DNA from: CAYVUV01 sp964455095
GTDB lineage: Bacteria; Desulfobacterota; Binatia; HRBIN30; CADEER01
Assembly: GCA_964455095.1 (NCBI GenBank)
Contig: CAYVUV010000327.1
Span: 1-32,358, forward strand
Direction: 5' to 3'
Length of the DNA stretch: 32,358 nt
The notes below the pieces were generated by a model. That model ran no database searches. It saw only the letters and a program-made list of their open reading frames with translations, and was not told the origin of the DNA. Below, one piece after another: positions 25,737-32,358 of this stretch; position 1 is the stretch's first letter; each line of letters begins with the position of its first letter. A program made the position numbers and the translations under genes.

Positions 25737-25784
25737 CGCGCGGTGCCTTGCGCCGGCCGGTGCGGTGTGAGACTCGTCGCCGCC

Positions 25785-26594
25785 ATGGACGAGATCATTG
25801 CGGTGGCGCGCGCAGCGGTCGAGGCAGCGGGGCGGCGGCTGCGCGCGGCGTGGGGCGAGGCGAAGACGATCGAGTACAAGGGCGCCATCGACCTCGTCAC
25901 CGCCACCGATCGCGAGCTGGAAGCGTTGATCGTCGGCCGCCTGCGGGCCGCGTTTCCCGACCACCAGATCGTCGCCGAAGAGGCGTCGGCCGGCAGCGGT
26001 CCGGCGCGGCCGGTGGGCGACGGCTACGTGTGGTATCTCGATCCGCTCGACGGAACGACCAACTTCGCCCATTCCTATCCGCAGTTCTCGGTCTCGCTGG
26101 CGCTGGCGCGCGCCGGCGAGCTGCAGCTCGGCCTGGTCTGCGACCCGACGCGCGACGAGCTCTTCGTGGCGCGCCGCGGCGCCGGGGCGACGCTCAACGG
26201 GCGGCCGATCCGGGTCTCGGATATCCCCGGCCTCGACGCCGCGCTGCTCGGCACCGGTTTTCCCTACGACCGCCGCACGCACGCCGACTTCTATCTCGGC
26301 TTCGTCAAGGACTTCATGCTGCGCTCGCACGGCATCCGACGGCTCGGTTCGGCGGCGCTCGATCTGTGCGCGGTCGCCTGCGGGCGGCTCGACGGATTCT
26401 GGGAGTGGAAGCTGCAGCCGTGGGACACCGCCGCCGGGGCGCTGATCGTCCGCGAGGCCGGCGGGGTCGTCACCGACTTCGCCGCGGCGCCGTTCGATCT
26501 CTACGGCCACCAGACGCTGGCGACGAACGGCCGCATCCACGCCGCCATGGTCGAAGTGCTGCGCGAAAGGTTAGACGCGCAGCGCCAGGACTAA
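25785..26594 (+). CDS. Inositol monophosphatase family protein
   Basis: This 269-residue Mg-dependent phosphatase has the metal-binding motifs of the IMPase family: the Glu pair in IVAEEAS, WYLDPLDGTTNFAH and the C-terminal QPWDTAAGALIVREAGG. The length fits SuhB/IMPase (about 265). Residues 1-20 have the usual amphipathic helix. It may hydrolyse myo-inositol phosphate, or act in the SuhB role on rRNA transcription. An in-frame GTG at 25767 is an alternative start. The stop overlaps the convergent lysoplasmalogenase gene by 24 bases. Confidence 0.93.
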   Translation: MDEIIAVARAAVEAAGRRLRAAWGEAKTIEYKGAIDLVTATDRELEALIVGRLRAAFPDHQIVAEEASAGSGPARPVGDGYVWYLDPLDGTTNFAHSYPQFSVSLALARAGELQLGLVCDPTRDELFVARRGAGATLNGRPIRVSDIPGLDAALLGTGFPYDRRTHADFYLGFVKDFMLRSHGIRRLGSAALDLCAVACGRLDGFWEWKLQPWDTAAGALIVREAGGVVTDFAAAPFDLYGHQTLATNGRIHAAMVEVLRERLDAQRQD

Positions 26595-27170
26595 CCCCAG
26601 CTGCCCGAGGTGGTACGTGACGATGATCGCCGTGCGCGCCGACGCGAACGGGGCGACGAAGCGGTTCCAGGCGATCAGACCGTCGGAGGCTAAGAAGAGC
26701 AGGGCGCCGGCGACGGCGAGCCACGCGCCGGAGGCGATGGCCGAGGCGACCATGAGTGAGATGACGGACATGTAGAGCCCGACGGCTCCGCGCGTGCCGC
26801 GGTCGCTCACCGCACGCAGGATCCGCGTCGTGAGCGGGTAGGATGCCCCGAGCACGAGCACGAGCCACACCAGCCGCGATGCCGCGGAGGCTTCGAGCTC
26901 GGCGATGTACGCCAGATGGGCGAGCAGAAAAGCGCTCAGCCCGGCGATGAAGAGTTTCGCCGGCAGCATCAGGTACACGTCGCCGAGCAGTGACAGCACC
27001 AGCGCCGCGAGCAGCCATGTCGACGGGGCGGGCGAGGCCGCGGCGTAGACCAGCAGCGCCGCGAGGGCGGCGGGCTTGGCGATGTACTCGACGGTCGTGC
27101 GCCGGTTGGCGACGGCCATCCAGTCGACGATGGCGCAGAGCGCGAAGGCCAACAATGCCAGTCCACCCAT
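26571..27170 (-). CDS. YhhN/TMEM86 family lysoplasmalogenase-like membrane protein
   Basis: The product is 199 residues and almost wholly hydrophobic, with about seven to eight transmembrane helices. Family features are visible: the EYIAKPAALAALL segment, the acidic pair in LLGDVYLML, HLAYIAELEA and FLASDGLIAWNRF near the end. Animal homologues hydrolyse the vinyl-ether bond of lysoplasmalogen; whether bacteria here make such lipids is unknown. The start is ATG 27170, with a GTG directly before it and GGGAG upstream. It ends 24 bases inside the convergent IMPase gene. The MpaB-like gene ends 33 bases upstream. Confidence 0.85.
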   Translation of the reverse strand: MGGLALLAFALCAIVDWMAVANRRTTVEYIAKPAALAALLVYAAASPAPSTWLLAALVLSLLGDVYLMLPAKLFIAGLSAFLLAHLAYIAELEASAASRLVWLVLVLGASYPLTTRILRAVSDRGTRGAVGLYMSVISLMVASAIASGAWLAVAGALLFLASDGLIAWNRFVAPFASARTAIIVTYHLGQLGLVLALRV

Positions 27171-27202
27171 CACACGTTCTCCCGGTTGATCGCCGGTTCA
27201 AA

Positions 27203-28108
27203 TCAGCTTTGGCGGCCGGATGCCACCCGCGCCCCGTCTGCGCTGCGACGGGCGTGGGGGAAGTAGCGCAGTAACGCCGGCAGCAGCGGCAGGGCGGCGC
27301 GAATGGCTGCGGCACTGGCGGCCAAAACCTGTTCGCGCCCGGCGTTCCATTCCAGACCGTACCGGGTCCGCAACGCGGGCGGCAGCAGGCCGGCGGTGAA
27401 GAAGCCGGTGGCGGACACGACCTGCCGCAGACCGATCGGCATCGGCGGGTCGAGGATCGAGTCGGCAATGGCACGGCCCGCGGGTCCGACCGCGAGGACA
27501 TCGCCGTCGAGCATGTCGCGCATGTAGCGCTCGAACGCGAGCCACATCGGCGGGATGAGTCGCTCTGGGACGCCGAACAAGCGCGCGACGATCTTCGACT
27601 CTGCGTAGTAACGCCGGCGCGCCGCGGGTGAGAGCGGCTGCACGAAGCGCTCGTAGGTGCGCAGCGCGCTGTCGACCAATGTCGCGTGCACCCAGAAGAG
27701 CAAGCGCGGATCGCCGGCTGCGTAGCGGCGGCCGCGCCGGAAAGGACCGACGGCCGCGGACAAAGTGCCGCGCACGGCGGCGTGCACGCGCTCGATGCGG
27801 CGCACCGCAGCGAGCGCCGCCCTGGCGTCGCCGAAGGTGATGGTGAGGGTGAGATCCAATGTGCGCTGCAGCCGCTGCAGCGGTTGGTCGCGAAAGCGAC
27901 TGTGGGCGGCGACGCCGGCCGCGACCAGCGGGTGCGCCACCTGCATCAGCAGCGCGCGGCCGCCGCCGAGCAGGAGGACGGCTTCGCGATTGACCCGCCA
28001 GGTGAGCGAGCCGCTGCCCAGCAGGCTGTGCGCCGGATCGACCGCGGCGCCGGCGGCGTAGCGCAGCCGCTCCGTGTCGGCACTGGAGAGAGGTGCGGGC
28101 GCGCCCAT
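27203..28108 (-). CDS. MpaB/DUF2236 family (oxygenase MpaB-like) protein
   Basis: The 301-residue protein shows the DUF2236 pattern: LLGGGRALLMQVAHPLVAAGVAAHS (about 42-66, in part), TITFGDARAALAAVRRIERVHAAVRG, then YAAGDPRLLFWVHATLVDSALRTYERFV, quoted in part. The family includes rubber-cleaving latex-clearing protein (a b-type cytochrome) and MpaB oxygenase. The conserved His and Arg may hold haem, but no haem motif is certain here. A secreted small protein gene lies 20 bases upstream and is likely in the same operon. A longer frame upstream of 28108 is not supported. Confidence 0.85.
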   Translation of the reverse strand: MGAPAPLSSADTERLRYAAGAAVDPAHSLLGSGSLTWRVNREAVLLLGGGRALLMQVAHPLVAAGVAAHSRFRDQPLQRLQRTLDLTLTITFGDARAALAAVRRIERVHAAVRGTLSAAVGPFRRGRRYAAGDPRLLFWVHATLVDSALRTYERFVQPLSPAARRRYYAESKIVARLFGVPERLIPPMWLAFERYMRDMLDGDVLAVGPAGRAIADSILDPPMPIGLRQVVSATGFFTAGLLPPALRTRYGLEWNAGREQVLAASAAAIRAALPLLPALLRYFPHARRSADGARVASGRQS

Positions 28109-28128
28109 GGTGTCGCGCGCGGCGGAGC

Positions 28129-28401
28129 CTAGTCCGCCTCGAGCTCGAACGGGTTGCGCCCGTAACACGGATTCTCGCGCCGCCGGTTGTGCTTGTCGAA
28201 AATGTACTCGTTGGTCACGTTGCCGCCGGCGCACAGTTCCTCCAGGCAGCGGTTCTCCGAGCCGTACCACTGCTTGCCGAGCGGCGTGTCGCAATCGAAC
28301 GGGGTGCGCGGGCGATTGACGTCGATTTGCACCTGCGCGTGCGCGGGTCCGACCCATCCACCGGCGAGAACACCGGCGAGCACCCATGCGAGGCGAAGCA
28401 T
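28129..28401 (-). CDS. Small secreted protein
   Basis: The 90-residue product has a signal peptide (LRLAWVLAGVLAGGWVGPAHA) and a mature part of about 68 residues. It has four cysteines (FDCDTP, NRCLEELCAGG, NPCYGRNP), two of them close together, suggesting disulfides. Acidic and Asn-rich stretches surround them. I know no family for it. It lies 20 bases before the MpaB-like gene on the same strand. It diverges from the Cys-rich secreted protein gene that starts at 28556, with a 154-base gap carrying that gene's promoter. Confidence 0.65.
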   Translation of the reverse strand: MLRLAWVLAGVLAGGWVGPAHAQVQIDVNRPRTPFDCDTPLGKQWYGSENRCLEELCAGGNVTNEYIFDKHNRRRENPCYGRNPFELEAD

Positions 28402-28471
28402 GACTCCATTTAGCGGCGCCGGCGCGGTCATTACAAGCTGCGGTTCGTCCCGTACGGTGCGCGCTGTTTCT

Positions 28472-28500
28472 TTGACGCGAGCGGTGCCTTTAGGTAGAAG
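28472..28500 (+). promoter_or_regulatory. Candidate strong promoter of the Cys-rich secreted protein
   Basis: TTGACG (28472-28477), a 17-base spacer and TAGAAG (28495-28500) precede a leader of about 50 bases with AAGGAGG (28544-28550 region) ahead of the ATG at 28556. It is the best sigma-70-type promoter with a normal leader in this window. Confidence 0.5.
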
Positions 28501-28555
28501 TCGACAGGGTCCTGGTACGCACGGTTCGATTCCGCACCACTTTAAGGAGGGGGTT

Positions 28556-29704
28556 ATGCGAAAGCTGAAGTCATTCGGGGCGCACACCGTCATGCTGGTC
28601 GGAGCGCTGTCTCTTGGGGGTATCGGCGTGGCTGCGGCGGCCGAGCAGGCTTGCACCCTCGCGTCGAGCAGCAGCATCGTCCTGCGCGGCTCACTGCCGC
28701 TGCCCGCGCTGCCGGCCCGCGGAGAGCTCGCCGTAAACTGCGGCGACCCTGACGCGGAGACCGGGCGGGCGGAGTGCACGTGCGACATCGTCACCCTCGC
28801 GCCCTTACAGCTCGTCGGTGTCGGCTTCATTTGCCTCTTGCCGACGACCGGCTGTCCCGTCGGTCAAGTCCAGTGCAACGGCGGCAATCCCATCTCGGTC
28901 GATCTGGTCTCCGACCGCAACATCGGCACCTGCTGCACCGGCGACTGCAATGCGGACTCGGCCGTCAGCATCGACGAGCTGATCTCGGGCGTCAACATCG
29001 CCCTCGGTACCCAGGCGCTGGACACCTGCCCGGCGTTTGCACCGGTCGGCTCCGAAGGCATCGACATCGCCAAGCTCGTCACCGCGGTGAACACGTCGTT
29101 GAACGGCTGCAACGGCAACCAGCAGTGCGGTGCGCAGTGCGAGGCGTATTGCGCCGCCATGGACAAGGTCCCAACCCTGACCCAGAGAGGGTGCGAGGGA
29201 TTCTGCGACGGCGGCGAGCGCAAAGACCTGCCGTGCAACTGCGACGCGGCGGGTTCGGCCGCGTGCGACGCGACCGCAGTTGGCTCCTGTCCGGGCGGCG
29301 CGTGCAGTGGGCCCGACAATGTCGGCTTCGGCAGCATCTGCGAGTGCCAATGCATCGAACGCGCCACCGGCGTGGTGACTGCGCCCGGCGGGCTGAAGTG
29401 CAACCTCGGTACCAATCTCATCGTCGAGCGGCCGAACGCCAACCCGTGCGTGGGCAACCCGGATGACCTGCTCATCACGGTTGGGACGACCTGCGTGCCG
29501 TTGACGACCGACCTGGCGATGACTGAGTTGATGCACCTTAACAATGGAACCGCTACTTTGGGCCCCTTCGAAGAGACCGGCAGCCCGATTACCTGTGAGG
29601 AACTCGACACCAGCACCAGCGGGCTCCAGCTGCGCGGCGTGGTGTCGTTCTTCGGCTCGGCGATCGGGGACCTGCTCTCGCAGGTCAACGTCGACTGCGA
29701 ATAG
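28556..29704 (+). CDS. Cys-rich secreted protein with dockerin-like motif
   Basis: The 382-residue product has a signal peptide (ending GVAAAA, about residues 1-29). A dockerin-like unit, GDCNADSAVSIDELISGVNIALG in part, occurs at about 138-161. A second, degenerate copy follows in which the calcium loop reads APVGSEGIDI but the helix VTAVNTSLNGC is kept. Around and after it lie many cysteines (about 30 in the protein), for example CGAQCEAYCAAM and CECQCIE, so disulfide-rich folding outside the cell is likely. The function is unknown. AAGGAGG precedes the ATG, a strong promoter lies upstream and a strong terminator downstream, so high expression is expected. Confidence 0.85.
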   Translation: MRKLKSFGAHTVMLVGALSLGGIGVAAAAEQACTLASSSSIVLRGSLPLPALPARGELAVNCGDPDAETGRAECTCDIVTLAPLQLVGVGFICLLPTTGCPVGQVQCNGGNPISVDLVSDRNIGTCCTGDCNADSAVSIDELISGVNIALGTQALDTCPAFAPVGSEGIDIAKLVTAVNTSLNGCNGNQQCGAQCEAYCAAMDKVPTLTQRGCEGFCDGGERKDLPCNCDAAGSAACDATAVGSCPGGACSGPDNVGFGSICECQCIERATGVVTAPGGLKCNLGTNLIVERPNANPCVGNPDDLLITVGTTCVPLTTDLAMTELMHLNNGTATLGPFEETGSPITCEELDTSTSGLQLRGVVSFFGSAIGDLLSQVNVDCE

Positions 29705-29728
29705 CCGCGGCGATTGTCTTGGCATTCG

Positions 29729-29765
29729 GCCCCTGGGCTCACTGTGAGCCCAGGGGCTTTTTCTT
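29729..29765 (+). terminator. Strong intrinsic terminator
   Basis: A perfect 13-base stem, GCCCCTGGGCTCA (29729-29741) with TGAGCCCAGGGGC (29745-29757), has a 3-base CTG loop and is followed by TTTTTCTT. It lies 25 bases after the stop of the Cys-rich secreted protein gene and is the clearest terminator in the window. The hairpin also lies downstream of the opposite-strand 60-residue gene, but no T-run exists on that side. Confidence 0.9.
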
Positions 29766-29796
29766 GTCCGGAGCGCGGCGCGGGTGCGCTCCGCGA

Positions 29797-29979
29797 TCAC
29801 GCTGCAGGCGAGCCGCCGAGTTTGGCGAGGAGGGCTTTTATGATCGTCTCCTCCTCCTTGAGCTGCTCTTTGAAGTCGTGTCCTTCGGTCTTGTGGATCT
29901 CCTCGCGCAGTGTCGCGTGGTGCGCGCCGACCACGCGCGCCAACAGATCCCGTTCCTGCTCGGTAATCGTAATTTGCAC
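29797..29979 (-). CDS. Small conserved-looking orphan protein
   Basis: The 60-residue product is charged and helical: TITEQERDLLARVVGAHH, then REEIHKTEGHDFKEQLKE (in part) and IIKALLAKLGG. It has no signal peptide or membrane helix. The start is the GTG at 29979 with GGAGGGG just upstream; the longer frame to the tRNA side is not supported. Proteins of this layout are, as I recall, common as hypothetical genes in deltaproteobacterial genomes. The function is unknown; a small coiled-coil adaptor is possible. It is the first gene after the structured segment downstream of tRNA-Phe. Confidence 0.65.
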   Translation of the reverse strand: MQITITEQERDLLARVVGAHHATLREEIHKTEGHDFKEQLKEEETIIKALLAKLGGSPAA

Positions 29980-30028
29980 GGCCCCTCCCTGATCTCGTAC
30001 AGGCGATGCCGCGTCCGCGCGACCTGAG

Positions 30029-30152
30029 CCGCGCCGGCGCTGCGCCGCTTCCCTGGCTACCTTTGCTAGCGCAACCCGTGCGGGGAGGAAAGCCGGCGCG
30101 GTGCAGAACGGGTGACGCCTCGGGGCCTGAATCCGCGCCCCGAGGCGTTCAC
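30029..30152. other. Structured non-coding segment beside tRNA-Phe
   Basis: CCGCGCCGGC (30029-30038) pairs perfectly with GCCGGCGCGG (30092-30101). They enclose GCTA/TAGC (30056-30059/30067-30070) and the hairpin CCCG-TG-CGGG (30075-30084). Directly after follows CGCCTCGGGGC (30116-30126) pairing with GCCCCGAGGCG (30137-30147), extended by GGTGA/TCACC with one bulge. It could be the tRNA terminator plus a leader for the 60-residue gene (minus strand), or a small RNA. No T-run is present on either strand and no known RNA family was recognised. Confidence 0.35.
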
Positions 30153-30170
30153 CGTGCTTCAAACGGCGAG

Positions 30171-30243
30171 TGGGCAGAGAGTGAATCGAACACTCGACAC
30201 AAGGATTTTCAGTCCTTTGCTCTACCGACTGAGCTACCTGCCC
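30171..30243 (-). tRNA. tRNA-Phe (GAA)
   Basis: Read on the minus strand, the 73 bases fold as a full cloverleaf. The acceptor GGGCAGG pairs with TCTGCCC (last pair G:T), the D-stem is GCTC/GAGC and the anticodon stem is AAGGA/TCCTT with loop CTGAAAA (anticodon GAA). The variable loop is GTGTC, the T-stem is GAGTG/CACTC with loop TTCGATT, and the discriminator is A. CCA is not encoded (the next bases are CTC). It is probably transcribed from its own promoter. Confidence 0.97.
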
Positions 30244-30260
30244 GTGCCGACGTGAGCCTT

Positions 30261-30289
30261 CGCTTACCGGAAGCCCAGAGGGCGGTCAA
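30261..30289 (-). promoter_or_regulatory. Candidate promoter of tRNA-Phe
   Basis: Minus-strand TTGACC (30284-30289), a 17-base spacer and TAAGCG (30261-30266) lie about 17 bases before the tRNA 5' end. The -35 is good and the -10 weak. The position fits a short 5' leader removed by RNase P. Confidence 0.4.
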
Positions 30290-30327
30290 GGTGACGCGGC
30301 GTGACGGGTGTTGAAAGCGACGATGGG

Positions 30328-31296
30328 CTATCGCGACAAGGTCGCGATGCGGCGTTCGACCAGGTCGATCACGGCGGCTTCCAGGACGACGCCGTCGAGG
30401 GCGTTGATCTCCTGGATGCCAGTGGGGCTGGTCACGTTCACTTCGGTGAGCCAGTCGCCGATGACGTCGAGGCCGACGAACACCAGGCCGTCGGCGCGCA
30501 GGCGCGGGGCGAGGGCGGCGCAGATCTCGCGGTCGCGGGCGGTGATCTCGGCCCGCGCGACGCGGCCGCCGACGTGGATGTTGCCGCGGTGCTCGTCCTC
30601 GCGCGGGATGCGCCACACGGCCCCGAGCGGCTCGCCGTCGAGGACGATGATGCGCTTGTCGCCCTGGCGGATCTCGGGCAGGTAGCGCTGCGCCATGATC
30701 GGCCGCCGGCCGGTGTCGGTGGCGCTCTCGAGGATGGCGTTCAGGTTGCGGTCGCTCTTGTGGACGTGAAAGATCCCGCTGCCGCCGGCGCCGTCGAGCG
30801 GCTTGACGATCATCTCGCCGCCGAGCTCTTCGAGAAAGGTTTTGAGGCGCGCGATGTCGGACGTCACCAGACTGGGCGGAATCACGGCGGGAAAGTTCAG
30901 CGCGTAGAGCTTTTCGTTCGCCTCGCGCAGCCCGCGCGGATCGTTGAGCACCAGCGTGCGCGCCGGGTCGACCAGGCTGAGCAGATGCGTGGCGAAGAAG
31001 TACGCCATGTCGAAGGGCGGATCCTTGCGCATGAAGACGGCATCGAACCACGTCAGCGGCTCGGTGCACTCCTCGAACAACCGGAAGTGCGTCGGATCGT
31101 CCGCCGTCGGGCGCCGCACCTCGGCGCGCCGCGCCACGCCGTGCGGCACGGCGCGATGCGCGAAGAGATCCTCGGCGCGCAGGAAATATACCGCATGGCC
31201 GCGCGCCAGCGACTCGAGCATGAAGACGAACGTCGTGTCCTTGTCGGGCAGAATGCGCCCGAGCGGATCCATCACGAAGGCGAAACGGCAGGGCAT
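30328..31296 (-). CDS. gshB: Glutathione synthetase
   Basis: This 322-residue ATP-grasp enzyme joins gamma-glutamylcysteine and glycine to make glutathione. Family motifs are clear: FVMDPLGRILPDKDTTFVFMLE (in part) at the N-terminus, the ATP-grasp strand MIVKPLDGAGGSGIF and DKRIIVLDGEPLGAVWRIPRE. The glycine-rich RGNIHVGGRV and the Mg-binding FVGLDVIGDWLTEVNVTSPTG (in part) follow. The length matches GshB (about 315-320). The partner gshA is not in the window. A candidate leaderless promoter precedes it. It is transcribed towards tRNA-Phe, which starts 84 bases after its stop. Confidence 0.97.
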   Translation of the reverse strand: MPCRFAFVMDPLGRILPDKDTTFVFMLESLARGHAVYFLRAEDLFAHRAVPHGVARRAEVRRPTADDPTHFRLFEECTEPLTWFDAVFMRKDPPFDMAYFFATHLLSLVDPARTLVLNDPRGLREANEKLYALNFPAVIPPSLVTSDIARLKTFLEELGGEMIVKPLDGAGGSGIFHVHKSDRNLNAILESATDTGRRPIMAQRYLPEIRQGDKRIIVLDGEPLGAVWRIPREDEHRGNIHVGGRVARAEITARDREICAALAPRLRADGLVFVGLDVIGDWLTEVNVTSPTGIQEINALDGVVLEAAVIDLVERRIATLSR

Positions 31297-31305
31297 CGAG
31301 GCGGC

Positions 31306-31334
31306 ATGCTAGGGGGCGGCGTTGGTGCGCGCAA
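31306..31334 (-). promoter_or_regulatory. Candidate leaderless promoter of gshB
   Basis: Minus-strand TTGCGC (31329-31334), a 17-base spacer and TAGCAT (31306-31311) end nine bases before the ATG at 31296. No ribosome binding site is present between them. Confidence 0.4.
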
Positions 31335-31347
31335 GCGGTGCGGCGAC

Positions 31348-32358
<1,011 letters not shown>

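Noticed and set aside
24519..25784. Long plus-strand extension upstream of the IMPase gene
   Set aside because: This part is antisense to phaC; the IMPase family alignment begins at the ATG at 25785.
30040..30085. AGCAAAGGTAGCCAGGG on the minus strand, slightly like a c-di-GMP-I riboswitch
   Set aside because: The matching upstream half (ACAGGGCAAACC) is missing and the spacing does not fit.
30081..30126. GGGGAGGAAAG followed by GGGTGACGCC, recalling conserved RNase P RNA segments
   Set aside because: Only about 190 bases are free before the tRNA. The rest of the RNase P core is absent, so the match is probably chance.
30171..30243. tRNA-Phe as an integration site
   Set aside because: No integrase, direct repeat of the tRNA 3' end or foreign-looking genes were seen beside it.

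Overview
The window is high-GC bacterial chromosome with 36 supported protein genes (one cut by the right edge) and one tRNA. No phage, transposase, CRISPR array or plasmid gene was seen. Secreted proteins carry paired dockerin-like motifs of the type GDC-x-x-D-x-x-V-S-I-D-E-L, PT-rich linkers and FG-GAP repeats. Together with many lipoproteins, an MpaB-like protein and an amidohydrolase-2, this suggests an uncultured soil lineage near the former Deltaproteobacteria, possibly Candidatus Binatia/Binatota. That assignment is an inference from remembered family style, not a database result.

Layout. 1-2230 (+): a protein with a histone H1-like tail, then an ECF sigma / zinc-finger anti-sigma / DUF3106 cassette with overlapping or near-touching ends. 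2254-6391 (-): SRPBCC protein, a large secreted FG-GAP protein, an orphan protein and a stand-alone 5'-3' exonuclease. 6509-13372 (+): PEGA lipoprotein, membrane-anchored coiled coil, acetyl-CoA synthetase, cysteinyl-tRNA synthetase, FAD oxidoreductase and an ECF41-like sigma factor with a SnoaL-like C-terminus. 13388-14811 (-): a lipoprotein and an XRE regulator. The regulator faces a large Ig-like/Cys-rich lipoprotein (14905-17526, +) across a palindromic operator. 17610-22438: Yip1 protein, qmcA and nfeD (-), amidohydrolase, Uma2 protein and a dockerin-motif protein. 22435-25697 (-): ferritin-like diiron protein coupled to an alpha/beta hydrolase, a small DUF3303-like protein and a PHA synthase-like protein. 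25785-28401: inositol monophosphatase family protein, lysoplasmalogenase, MpaB/DUF2236 protein and a small secreted protein. 28556-29704 (+): a Cys-rich secreted protein with a complete set of expression signals. 29797-32358 (-): a 60-residue orphan, tRNA-Phe, glutathione synthetase and the C-terminal half of a hybrid histidine kinase.

Together the genes mix housekeeping functions (cysS, acs, gshB, tRNA-Phe) with lineage-style envelope and regulatory genes. The most notable points are the XRE/Ig-lipoprotein pair with its operator, the Cys-rich repeat module, the paired dockerin-like motifs, the ECF41-like sigma factor beside an oxidoreductase, a recurring pattern of -10 boxes 5-10 bases before start codons that lack a Shine-Dalgarno sequence (candidate leaderless mRNAs), and a structured segment beside tRNA-Phe. 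All non-coding calls come from reading the sequence by eye and none was scored.
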